Shown here: in pieces, positions 33,529-45,112 of the stretch
Numbering within the stretch: position 1 is the stretch's first letter
Layout of the letters: every line of letters begins with the position of its first letter
NCBI GenBank assembly: GCA_036346255.1
Contig: CM070633.1
Location: forward strand, 10,664,001-10,728,000
Length of the DNA stretch: 64,000 nt
Reading direction: 5' to 3'
DNA from: Ampelocalamus luodianensis
Taxonomy: Eukaryota > Streptophyta > Magnoliopsida > Poales > Poaceae
Program-made: the position numbers and the translations under genes
The notes under the pieces: generated by a model
Database searches by the model: none
The model's input: only the letters and a program-made list of their open reading frames with translations
What the model was told of the DNA's origin: nothing

Positions 33529-34700
33529 ATGGCCACAAAGAGGAAATCGATTGGTTGTTTTTGTGTTGCAGTGACCTTTCTTCCGCGTGTTAGCTCCGAT
33601 GACGACTACAAGCACTGTGAAGGAGTTGTCAAGGTCTGGGCTGATTCCTTTGCGGAGAGCGAAAAGGATGGAGACAAATTGAGCCTCAAGAATTTGCTTT
33701 TGTTCCTTCACATTCCTCGAACCGGTGGGCGTACCTACTTTCACTGCTACGTTTGCTGGACCTTAAAGCAGTTTGGTTCATCGTCAACTAAGACGTGTTT
33801 CACTGATAATACATTTGTTGGCATTTTCTTGAAAAAGCTATATACGAATGCTCAGGAATGCCCGCGTTAATATGCTAAGCTTCGGTTCAACCTGAGGTGA
33901 GAAAAGTTGGTTCTATACTTCATTTAATTGTATCATCATCTGGATTGATCTTAAACTTCACGTTGACTAACCAAACAAGAACAATAGCTCTACTGTCTTA
34001 CAATGCTTAGAAAATGCTCGCTCTAGAGTCTAGATTATATCTTCTACTTTTCAAATTTAGATCATGATGTGAATAAAGCCTGTAGTATCTATGGTTTATT
34101 ATATTTCCATATGTTGAAATAATGTTATTAGTGCTTACCTGGCTGAGAATGTGTAAGTTATTGACACCCCGTGGTCTTGGATGGTCTCCCTTTACTGCAT
34201 TTCCACTATATGCATAGGCACTACATCTTGAGTCTGGTTATTGATAATTTACATGGATATTATGACCCGTGTATTGACCATGCCAACAAATTGTGGGGTA
34301 CTCAAGATGCAGTGTTCAGTTATAATGGCTGAGGAAGTATTTGTCCACAAATATGTGATGTATTAGTAAGATTGTAAAAAAATTCTTCAGATGATTGCTT
34401 ACAGTTACTAATGGTATTTATATGTCTTCTTGTCAGCCATCCTGATTGCAAGCTGGTTGTTAGTCATGACGTCTTTAGCTTAGCTTCCGAGCTGCCAAGG
34501 GAGAGGACTTCCGGAGTAACAATACTACGAGATCCAGTTGATCGTGTATTTAGCACGTATGAGTTCTCTATTGAAGTTGCAGCCAGATTTCTTGTGCATC
34601 CAAACTTAACATCTGCAAAGTTAATGACCAGCCGTGCGTTACCAAAATCGCGTGCTGTAAGTACTTGGTTCCATGGATGAGAGAAGATCTGTTTGACAGG
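33529..34700 (+). pseudogene. TPST: Tyrosylprotein sulfotransferase (TPST) 5' fragment, broken
   Basis: Plant TPST is a Golgi enzyme that sulfates tyrosines of secreted peptide hormones. The start at 33529 gives a signal-peptide-like N terminus (MATKRKSIGCFCVAV) and then DDDYKHCEGVVKVWADS. The sulfate-donor-binding-type motif FLHIPRTGGRTYFHC follows (exon 1 to 33750). Exon 2 (33829-33896, LKKLYTNAQECPR) carries a TAA at 33868-33870 where the family has Ser, and its acceptor AG is missing. Exon 3 (34437-34656) reads CKLVVSHDVFSLASELPRER, DPVDRVFSTYEFS and ARFLVHPNLTSA. It then runs, by a deletion, straight into LVPWMREDLFDR in another frame. The C-terminal two thirds are absent. Three independent lesions make it non-functional. 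Confidence 0.88.
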
Positions 34701-34897
34701 GTATGCCTATTTATTTCAGTTCTACCTTTTTATTACGTCTATCTTTTTAGAAAAATGGTTACGAAGCTATGCTGGGTTTGATTATTTGCTCTTGGAGAAA
34801 TTCGTGGAATCCAACTATTTCGATAGAATGTAGTACTAGGAAACTAAGGAGAGAGCTATGCCAAATTTTATAGGCCAAGCATTGTGTAGTTTGATCC

Positions 34898-35435
34898 TCA
34901 TGATTTGACTTGCTTCTCTTTGTCCTCTTCCTCTTCTTTGGCAGATGCTACTGAGGCATCCCTGTTCTTTCCCCACATCAGAATCTAGAGGCCCAGAATC
35001 ATGAGTATGGATCCCAACACAATGCAAGGATAAAACAAAATACAATAGTGATTCCATTTGGACCAGCCATAGCAATTCTAGCACTCCAAAAAATCACTTA
35101 TAACTTGGTTGTGGTGTATATATGTATTATTGAATCCTTAATGTATGCCCTTTTTATATGCCATCAAGAAAATTCTGACAATAAGAAGCTATTACTCAAA
35201 AACTATGCATTATTTCAGGAAGAGGAATGAAGGAACAAACATGAGATTGCATGTCTTGGTTTAATAATTGAGGCAAAGACTACCTTCCAAGGTAGAGGTT
35301 CTTACGGAGAAAGAAGAAATCAATCATGTCAACCATGATCTGGATGATAGGAATGAAGGCTAAAGTGAACACTGGCTCTCTCTTCTCGACGCACCATGAC
35401 ATCAGTACTTGGCCCACTCCAGACCCCATAATTCC
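34898..35435 (-). pseudogene. WAT1-related (nodulin MtN21/EamA) transporter, last two exons only
   Basis: Exon 35435-35284 has good splice sites and encodes GIMGSGVGQVLMSWCVEKRE, then PVFTLAFIPIIQIMVDMIDF and LYLG, the conserved second EamA repeat of WAT1-family membrane transporters. The terminal exon (about 35020-34898) reads GSILMILGL, a TAG where the family has Tyr, then ILMWGKNRDASVASAKEEEE and a stop. Its acceptor also looks damaged (TGCAT for TGCAG). Upstream exons are missing. It lies opposite in orientation to the TPST fragment, as expected for pieces captured separately. Confidence 0.82.
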
Positions 35436-36170
35436 CTGGAACATATAGACATATATTTGATTCAATCAATTATGTGCTGACTTCTCTTTTTGTATTTTGT
35501 TGATGAAATGCTACAGTTGTAGCAAAAGATTGGATGTATGATTCTTCCTGGTTATGCCAAATCAGAATAGCAACCTATGCACGCCTGGTGGTAGTTCTTC
35601 CCAAAATTTTATATTTGTGCCAAAATTTCTTCTCAATTTGTATTGCATAAACACACCTTTCTTTCCTTTTGGCTTCAATGAAATCAGAGCTATTGTATAA
35701 ACTTTCCTATGCCGACAACAAATATTGTTCTTTGCCTGTTGAGCACAACATGCGTCATTGTATTATTGAGATCTAGAATAAGATGATGTTCTTTCCTGTT
35801 GTAAAATATGATGTTGTTCAATCGAACATGGCTACTAATAGATTGTTAATCTTAGTCCTATGTGATGTGTAATGCCATAACTCAAAGATGCTTATGCCGT
35901 AGCAGCTGAAAGATGCACTTTGGCAAAAAGGTAATGTTCCACTTGGAAAAAAAGTACACTTCCTAGGGTTGGTAGGTAATTGCATTCTTTTCGTTGCCCA
36001 GGTTTTGTCCAACATCACTAAAATGCATAGTAAACAAATTGGAGCAGCATCTTTTTAGAATCTTACATTTGATTGTTTTTTTCCTTATTTTGGTTTCCAA
36101 TTTCTAATTGTGCTTTTTATTATGAGAGCTATGTAACCATGCTGTGCAAATATCATTATTAAAGTGCCTC

Positions 36171-36201
36171 GGCGCGCCAATGAGCGCGCAGGGCTACTAG
36201 T
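36171..36201 (+). mobile_element. Helitron 3' terminus (first)
   Basis: GCGCGC-CAATGA-GCGCGC hairpin followed 8 nt later by CTAG (36197-36200) and T. Hairpin plus CTRR next to T is the Helitron 3' signature. Almost the same sequence recurs at 38181-38212. The matching 5' end of this first element was not found. Confidence 0.6.
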
Positions 36202-38211
36202 CCTATCGGTTAAATAGAGGGAGATTTGAGGAGCAAAGAGTCAGGCCACGTCACCCCGATTGTTTGTGCGCATCGAATCCTGCGTGTCTTCCTCCACGGT
36301 AGTCCGATAATTTTTTTGTTTCACATGCCCGCGAGGCCTTCGTGTCATCGTCGCTGCTGCTTCTGCTCTGCCTTGCGTTCGCATGCATTACCTCCGCCTC
36401 GACGCGTCTACTCGCGCGCACAGGGGAAAGGGGATTGGGCGGACTACTCCGATGCATCTTCCCAAGCTTCTCTTCACCACAGGCTCGGCTCCCCTCCTCC
36501 GCCTCGCCGCTGCGAGATGCCGCCACCCCCTGCCCCGCCTGCCGCCGACGCCGACACGGTCGACTACGTCGGCACTGGCATCGACGTTGAGTGTTTCATC
36601 GATCCGGACGCGGGAACCAATCCCCTCCTCGCGCGGCCCCTCGAGGCTTCTGGGGAGGAGAGGGAGAACGAGGCGACCTCCGCGGCGCTCATGGGAAGGG
36701 AGTGGTGGGAGTGGGGCTGTGGGGGTCGCTCTTGTCACCCTTCTTCTTCTGGGGCACGACCATGGTGGCCATGAAGGGGGTCATACCCAAGACCGGGCCC
36801 TTCTTTGTCGCGCGCTCCTTTGCTCCCGCGGTGCGCTACTCATCGCCTTTGCCACCACGCGCGCAGAAGCGACCCTCGGGTGGGTAGGGCCGCTTCATCT
36901 TCGTCGACGCTTTGCTTCGGGTAAAAGATCGACACCTATCCAATTTAGGGTGTGGTTGTGCGATCTGAAGCAAGCATGCATTGCTCTCCTCTGCGGGCTT
37001 TCGCGAGAGGGCTTGCGAAGACATCGATCGGCCTCGGGCGTAAGGCAAACTCTCCTGTTGTTCTTTACCTCCTCGAAAGCAAGCTGGATTGCCATTCAGT
37101 CGGATTGAATGATGCCCTTATGGCGAAATCTTCGTTGCAGGTCATAATTGACTCCTAGCCATTGACGGTTGCTATCCTTGCAGCACTACTCTTTAGAGAG
37201 TCTATTGGCGCGATAGGACTTGGAGGGCTCGTACTGGGTGTCATTGGGCTTTTGCTTCTCGAGGTTTGCCTTCTGTGAATGCGTATCCTAACTTTTCGTA
37301 TGCAGTGTAGAGTTTACCAATCTTATCTTCTGTAAAATGGTGAAAAATGCTCTTACTTTTTTGCGAACCATTTTGTACTTTATTAAATCCAGACATGGGG
37401 TGTGCCAATTTAATGTTTTTTGCACATTATTTTGCTTGAATTTATGGATTGTGTATAGCTACACTTTAGGTTCCAGCACTATCAGTTGAAGGAAATGACA
37501 CAACAATCTGGGGAAGTGGGGAATGGTGGATGTTCCTCTCAGCTCAAAGCATGGCAGTCGGAACTATCATGGTCCCTTGGGTATCAAAGTATTCTGATCC
37601 AATCATGGCAACAGGATGGGTATGTTATCTACAGATGAATAAATGATAGTTCATGTCACATGCTTTAAAGCACAATTGATAACACTATTCCCCCCCCCCA
37701 AAAGTCAACCTTCTTTCCCTATGAATTATTTTGGGCAAATGTTTTGTACGTTTCCTAGAAGTGCTAATTTGGTAGTTTATTATGAGGAACTCAGTGTATA
37801 TAGCTATTGTTATTCTTATTATTGCGCAAGTTAAATGCTTATTTATCGTAAAATTACTCATGTACTAGAAAGGCAAATGCATACAGATTGCAATATATCA
37901 GTTCTAAAATATATCTACACCTATCTAGTGCGCTTTAGATATTAGGAGCGAAGTGTGAAGTGTCTAGGTAGTCTTTTCATAGTCAAAGAATTATGTTATG
38001 CATGCAATAGTTTCATGCCCTATGGTTGTTGATGTGTTTGCCTTTGATCCTCATCAGTATGGTGTCTGTTGTGGATCCTCTTACATCAAATAGATAACCA
38101 TGAGACTTCTTTGGAAAATATTGATGTTAGCTCATATGCTACGGTTACTTTGTAAGATTTTCATACGCTACAGGCTTTTCCCGGCGCACCAAGGCGCGCT
38201 CAGGCTACTAG
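36201..38211 (+). mobile_element. Putative Helitron carrying an EamA transporter pseudogene
   Basis: Starts TCCTATCGG directly after the CTAG of the upstream Helitron end and finishes GGCTACTAG at 38211 with a GCGC hairpin 5' of it, then T. Direct CTAG-TC abutment is the arrangement expected for head-to-tail Helitrons. No Rep/helicase gene is inside, so it would be non-autonomous. The 5' end is inferred from position only. Confidence 0.5.
36517..37619 (+). pseudogene. Plastid EamA/DMT transporter (WAT1-related At3g02690-like) 5' fragment
   Basis: Membrane transporter of the drug/metabolite (EamA) family, plastid-targeted in its relatives. Visible pieces: DYVGTGIDVECFIDPDAG near 36560; SPFFFWGTTMVAMKGVIPKTGPFF near 36740-36810 in another frame; FARGLAKTSIGLG before a donor near 37039. 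Exon 37141-37263 reads VIIDS, a TAG at 37156-37158 (CAG in the expected Gln codon), then PLTVAILAALLFRESIGAIG and LVLGVIGLLLLE. Exon 37470-37619 reads VPALSVEGNDTTIWGSGEWW and WVSKYSDPIMATGW. The second transporter half is missing. Frameshifts plus the nonsense codon make it a pseudogene with introns kept, so it was captured as genomic DNA. Confidence 0.85.
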
Positions 38212-38212
38212 T
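38181..38212 (+). mobile_element. Helitron 3' terminus (second)
   Basis: GGCGCACCAAGGCGCGC hairpin-like sequence, then CAGGCTACTAG and T. It parallels 36171-36201 base for base apart from a few changes. Confidence 0.6.
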
Positions 38213-39532
38213 TTGTAATATGGGCCGAAGGTCGAATTTCATTTGGGCTGATTCCATTTTGCAATTTACCCCCTTTAGTTTCAGTTAAATTACATAATAA
38301 AATCACGACTGGTGAGGTTTGGATTTTGAACACTGCTTTTACAAATCCCGGTAATTAATTTGTAAATTCTGAAAACTTCATATTAAATCCTAGAAACTGT
38401 ATTTTTGGATATATGAGCTTTCATAGATTAGTAAAATCTTAGACCTAGTGCACCTTGGAAGTATCATATTTTTATGGTTTACTTTTTTCTTGGTATTGTG
38501 TGTTTTGGAAAATTAACTAATGGATCTAGTAATTCTAAAATTGCTTCAAGACCTTAAAAATTATCAGAAAATTCTCAAAAAATACTAGAAAATTTCTGGA
38601 AAATTTATAAAATTATCTACTGAATATATAAAATTAATCTTTACTATTTTGTACTTATTTCATGCATTTAAAATGATTTACCAGTTGTAAACATATAGAA
38701 AGTTGCATGAATTAGGTTGCCAGCTATGTATCACACATCTAAAAAAACACATATGTATGACAGCCTCTCAAACCAAGAATTTAACTCAAAATACTATTTC
38801 TGACCATAGGAGCATTTGTTAACTAATATCGTAGAACAATTCTAATGCCAGCAATGCTCTTATTTAGTTGTAAACTATCTTGTAGATACATTCAGAACTG
38901 GTCCTCTGTATGTTAAACACAAAAGCCTAGAACACAGTTCCTGATTGGCACAATGTCAATATTTCATGTGGTCATCGGTACAACCAAATCATTTCGTTTT
39001 AAAGGCTACTCGAGAGTAGTAAGAAAAAAAACATAGGCCTGTAATTTGAACTCCAAAGATAACAATTTTGTAATGCAGCTAAGCTCTCACCTCACACTGA
39101 ATCCTACCCACATCCTTCAAAATGGGCTGGCCATATGTTCCTATAAAGAAAAACCAGAATAAGACAATGATCAATGACAAAAATCTACGTTATTTGCAAA
39201 TACACCTCCCCGGAAGAAGATGAGCCTTTGGCCGGAACAGCAGTCTCGCTGCCATGTGCGACCTATATTTTGCTTCCCTACAGCCATCATCTTGGTCTAA
39301 CCCACAAGAAAGTGAAAACATGTAAATTAACTTCACAGCAAAACTTTAGCTAGAACATTAGCATCATGTGGTGAGAAATTCTAGAGGGAGCATAACTGGT
39401 CAAAGTTTCAATTTGATGAACAATATTTATCGTATGAAGACAAATATTGTCTGAAGCTATCAAATAGTGTGATTGTTATCAATCAAATCATCTGTGAAAA
39501 TACCCTAAATATTACATCTATGGCAAAAAAAA
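38213..39532. other. AT-rich intergenic DNA with two unassigned candidate exons
   Basis: Mostly AT-rich. On the minus strand 39296-39206 and 39140-39091 look like two consecutive exons with intact GT/AG boundaries and a matching phase. They read MMAVGKQNIGRTWQRDC…, then GTYGQPILKDVGRIQCE. I do not recognise the protein and it may be chance. Confidence 0.3.
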
Positions 39533-40926
39533 TGTCGGGACCTGGATTTACATATCCGAAAACCCTCTATGTATCCTAAACTAGTTTCAGATCAGTAGCT
39601 AGCTCACATAGTGAAACATCGATGAAATATTATCTATTTAACGATTTAACTAAAAAGATCTCAAAATAACAAATAGTAATAATAACTGACCTTATGGTCA
39701 ACTTTTACTTAACTTGCCTCGTAGGGCTAAAGAAACAAATAAACTCTTGCAACGAAACATAAACTCAGAAAGGCCAATCAACATGCCCACAGGAAATCGA
39801 TTGGAGAACGCATCTTAATTTGCAAAACCTTCAAAAACTCCTCTTTATAGAACTATTGAGCAACTTGACCTTCTTCAACTGAGTAGCAAAGTTTAAAGTT
39901 GTGAGTACATAAACTACTTAGCAAGTCATAGGGAATAATATACAATTAATATTTATAAAATGCTTGAATAAAGGAATAATTGTATGGTTCTTTTGTAGAA
40001 AGCGAGTATTGACAGTAAATAGATTGCAAAACGTAATTTAAAAGATAGTAAATAAATAGAGTAAACAATTTCTTTGAAACAACCAGTGAACTTCCCATTC
40101 ACTTTCCAACCAAACCACCAAGTGGACATCTCATCCACCGAGCAAACATCATATTCATCAAGTGAACTCCCCATTCACCTTCCAACACATTTTATATATA
40201 AAAAAAATCTATCTCTCGTGCGAAATCCCCAAGCATTGTCTATAATCGGGGACACGGCTGTTTAAATAGTTTTAACTCTACAAAGGTTGTACAACTTTAC
40301 ATACAATAGATAAATCAACTTATAACGTCTGACCACACTTCCATAGGTGCGCGACTAAGTGATTATCATAAAGCATTTACAAAGCTCATTCTTAACCTAA
40401 TTTTGCTCACCAAGGTTTCAACATTGAATGTCTTTCCGACCAGATAGGACCCACTCTTGCACCATTGTGAGTATACGTCCATCCCGTAACTCACACTTTC
40501 AAGATAAAACAGAAATTAAAATATTTCTAATTAGTTAGCCAGATTCATCACATACTGGATAAGTGTTTGTACGATATGGTCCAGTTTAATGGCGTAGAAG
40601 ATTAAATTCTTAACCATTACTCGGGCGAGTCTACCACAACCCGACAATGTTGTCCCGCACCCCCTTTACTGCATAATCGCTCGCTTAAGAGACAATGACA
40701 TACCCTGCCAGCACACAACAAATTTTAACAACAATGACTACCCGCCACAATTCCATATCTCATTAAGTCAAATTAACATTATGAACAAGTGACATGAGCC
40801 CATCGTACAACTAAGCATGACTAAGTATCTCTTTGATACCCATGTTGGTGATGCAAATATGTCCAACAAATAAAGACCATTCTAGGGTAACAAATGATTC
40901 ATGGTATTCAAATAATCAATGGTGGT

Positions 40927-43900
40927 TGTCGGACCTAGGAGTAACACCTCCATATTCTCTGTGTATTCTACACTAGTCTCTAGAACAGTAGCTAGTATAC
41001 ATAGTAAATAAATATGGTAACATCCACATCTCGTATATTTTTATTAATAATTATCAGAGTTTTACAAGGATGGCTTACAAGCCAAAATAAAAGAACACAA
41101 CGGAAGACGAAGAAGAAGAAGTCAGGCACAACAAATCTACCATAGACAATCAAATGGGGTAATGGCCTAGTCATTGAGATCCTCAGCACTGGCATAGTCC
41201 TCCTTCTCTAAATAACATTTATTAAGCAAGGGTGAGTACAAAAATATACTCCGCAAATTACACCAAATAACATACTATAATGCATGTAGGGATAACAAAG
41301 GAAAACTTATAGGGTTATTTGTGTAAAAGCAATATTTGACATTTTAAATAAAATAGCTAAGTTGAAAAGCTCAAATTTTACAATATCTAGAAATTGAGTT
41401 TAAATGAATTAATAAAGCTTAGTGTAGGCACCAACCTAACACTAACTTAAACACAGGCAACAACATGTGGCCTTAACCCATAATTTTTCTCATGGACACC
41501 CATTCATATCATAAACTATTTTGTAAAACATTTTGAAAAGAAAACCAAAGTCTAATTTTGAGTGAATTTGCTCAGCATATCCATGACCATGGACACGACT
41601 ATTCGAATAGTTTGACACTCTGCAGATGTTATACAACTTTACCCACAAGAGAATCATCTTATACTGTCCGCTTCACAAACTTCCATTGGTGTGCGGCTAA
41701 ATGATTATCACTGAGCCTTTACAATGCGTTATCCCAAACTAGTTATGCCCATTAAAGTTTCACTTTCATTGGGCTAACCACCCACCGGAAGCCCCCTCTT
41801 ACGCCAAGTGGGAATACTGTCTCATTGACACCCGCACATCAACATGGTATAACTAATAGTGGAACGTTGCAAATTATTTAGCCTAGTATGTCCCATACCG
41901 GACTTGTGGTAGTACGGAATGGCTTTATAAGATGCGGCTCGAAGACCGGTATTTAACCAACTTGGGTGACTTCAAAAATACCCATAGGCCTCAACCGTTC
42001 ACTGAATTGAGCTCGAGCATAAACTTGCACCCACCAACTATCCATTTCGCCCAAGTCTAAACTAGTTTTTTTATTTTATTCTATTTTTTAAATAATTTTC
42101 AAACTGTCATGGCACACCAATGCTTTGGATACAATTTAAACCACATTTAATTTTTGAGCTAAGTTCAAAAAAGCTCAGATTTTTATTTCAAGTCTAAGCA
42201 TGGCTAAGATTAATTTTTCTTCCAAAATGTTTCCGTTCATACTATTGAACCAACTAGATTTTATCTAGGGTGACAATATATGGATATTAAAATGTCAAAG
42301 TTAGGCTATACAAATGTGTTGGGATTAACTACAATTTCAAAACGGGAATTGAAATTAAATTGAATACAAATAAGTATGTAGTAATAATTTAAAACATAAT
42401 TTTAAATAATAGGATCAAACATGATCAAAGGATGTAACTTGCCTTGCTCAATTAATTGTTGTACTGAAACGACATCGAAGTCTGGTCTCCGGAATCGTCG
42501 AAATCTATACATGAAAACAAGCCAAATTCAAATAAAATTCAAATTAAATAATTTTGGTATATTTAGTTATATTAGGATTTTATATGATTTTAGAATTTGA
42601 ATCACTGAAATCAGAGCTCAGACGAAGGAGAACGGGCTCTCAGAAGATTCAAATTCATACGAAATGATAAAAAGGAAATTTTCTGAATTTGTGGAATTAA
42701 ATTTCTAAAGGAAAATCCACTTATTGCGTTAGCATCACATCAACAAGTGATTTTTTCCAAACCAAACTATTTTTCTAAAGGAAATGGTTTTGAGTCTAAC
42801 GTGTGGTCCGGGTTTATGGACCAGGTCCACGGGATTGCGCCAGTCCACGGTGGACCAGGCGCATGGAATTGTGGCGGCTACCACGCAAGCATGACATGTA
42901 GGCTGCCACTTGGTGGACATGCAGGCGCTCGCGTTGAGGTGCCGCCGACGCGGCACTGAGGTGGCGGCCACATCTGCTTCGATGGCGCAGCGTCTCGAGA
43001 ACCAAGGGCTGCCGGTGTTCGGTGGCGCTGTGGTGGCCGGCGAGGGTAGCAACAGAGAGAGGAATAGACGAGGAGTGTGATGTTCACCGTCGCGAGCTCG
43101 CGACAGCTAGGCACGTAAGAATGGCCGGCGATGAGGATGAAGGCGGCGGCGTGATCGGGTCGACGTCGGTGATGTTGCTCCGGTGACGCTCTGACGACGA
43201 CGAGGTGCGCACGGCGTAGATCTCAAAGAGGTGAAGCTCTCGGTGTAGACAACATCGCCAGAGATTGATGGGCGGTGGTGCAATCGGCGGAGGAGGTGCT
43301 TAGTGGCCGACGGTGAAGAAGCTTCCATTGCAGCTACGAGAGAGGGTGAGAGGAGGAGAAACTTAGGGGAGAGATGAGTGGGAAGAAGGGCTCGCGATGC
43401 TCCCTTTTAAAGGGGGAGGGGGTGGTCGAAGGTAGAGATCTTGCGCGGCAGTTTCTCGCCAACGCGGGCGATGGCACTAGTGCGGAGTTATGATGAGTAA
43501 AGGAGGGGGTAACATCCAAAATGAAGGAGGTGGTGAGTGGGGGCACCATTTTCCTTGAATGCACGTGAAAAACAGAAGAAACAAGCGGCTTTGATGAGTT
43601 TCGTGGGCGGCAATGGCGATCGTACGTGAGGAAGAAGAAAGCCACAAGAGGAAGACGGTGCCAACAAGTGGGCCTGGGGTGGAAGTGAGAGAGGGAGAGA
43701 GAGTGGGGCGGGTAGGCTGGACCGGAAGTGGGCCGAATTTTGGCCCGAGGGAAATTTAGGGTTTTTAATTAATTTCTGATTTTCAAAAAATGCAACAAAA
43801 CAAAAGGGCTTTTAAAACATAGCAAATAGAGTTCAAAAATTCTGAAAAAAAATTCACAAAAATTCCATGAATTATTATGAACTTAATACAATTATTTCCA

Positions 43901-44127
43901 AATTAAAATTGGCTTTTATTTTTGCATATAAATTATTTTTATCTTCAAAATAATAGGTAAAAACCTTTTTAAAATACAAAAAAATCAAGAAAAATATTTA
44001 AATTTCGTTTGGACTTTAAAATCCAGGAAATTTAACAAAACCCAATAAAACTCTTTTAAAATTCAAAAAATCTAATAAAATAATAACTTTATTAATTTTA
44101 TTTTTGTTAACAAAACTTTGGAATGTT
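40927..44127 (-). repeat. Related large gypsy-type LTR (family A), nested, minus strand
   Basis: Ends (minus strand) CCTAGGTCCGACA at 40927 and has a decayed start near 44127 (TTTTAACATTCCAAAG for TGTAACATTCC). It is homologous to the surrounding LTR: GGAGAACGGGCTCTC near 42630 matches AGAAGAACGGACTCTC near 44485, and GATCAAAGGATGTAACTTGC near 42424 matches ATCAATGGATTATGACTTGC near 44239. About 3.2 kb; the right boundary is approximate. Confidence 0.45.
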
Positions 44128-45112
44128 AAAATAGCATAATGACAAATAGGTGAATAACTACTTCCAAAAGAAGTTGGTATAAAATATAGCATGCAATTTA
44201 ATACAAAACAAGATACTTTCGAAAAATTAGGTTCAATATGATCAATGGATTATGACTTGCTTTGGCTTTTCTCAGTTACCACACTTAGATCTTCAAAACA
44301 TGCTTTTGCTTGTGCTTCTTGAAATAGATCTTCTAAACGAGAGAGAAACATCAGATGAAACAAAAATAAATCCAAAAGAAAAGAAAATAAACTCCAAAAA
44401 TAGAAAAACAAACTGTAAAAGAAAGATCTTGATTTTAGAGGAATTTAGGAACTTGAACAGACTGAATCGGAGTTCGAACGAAGAAGAACGGACTCTCGGA
44501 AGATTTGCCACAAAAAGGAAAAAGAGAGAAGAAAGAATATTTCTGGAATATTCCTTCAGTTGAAAAAGAAAAAGGAAAAAATGGAAAAAGAAACTAAAAA
44601 AAGTGGGCCCACTCGTAAGTGAAAGAGAGAAAGCAAGAGATTGACAGGTGGGATCGGGCTAGAAGGGAGGAGAAAGAGAGAGTCGCACATGTGGGACCAA
44701 GAGAGAGAAAGAGAGAGAAAAAGTAGAGGAGCGGCTCCGGCGATGCTGGCATGCGGCGGCAATAGCGGACGGCGATGAGAGGATGGACGGCAAGTGGCAA
44801 AATAGAACGGCGGCGACACAGGGTTCTTTGGGTGGTGGTGGCGCAGCAAGACTGGCACCGAGGTGGCAGCAGCGGCGACGACGTCGGCGACGGGGAAGGA
44901 GCTTCGGGTGTGCAGTGGCAACAGTGGTTCGACGGCGCCCAGAGAGAAAGAAGGTGAGCACGGGATTGGTGGTGGCACAAAGAACACGACAGAAAGCTTG
45001 GGGCGACCGGAGAGCGACGGGAGCAAGCGCAACGATGACCGGTGGCGGGGGGATGGCGAGAAGAAAGGGGATCAGAGAAGGATGGTGAGGGATGCGAGGT
45101 GACGTGCACAGG

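Noticed and set aside
27365..34700. A single chimeric gene joining the MAMGSC ORF to the TPST exon
   Set aside because: Joining at the GTTAGT donor to the acceptor before 33573 gives a stop within a few codons (phase mismatch), while the TPST part has its own plausible start at 33529.
43101..43650. Open frames on the minus strand around 43.1-43.65 kb and 44.56-45.1 kb
   Set aside because: They fall in the GC-rich leader-like part of large gypsy LTRs and repeat in style between LTR copies; no domain.
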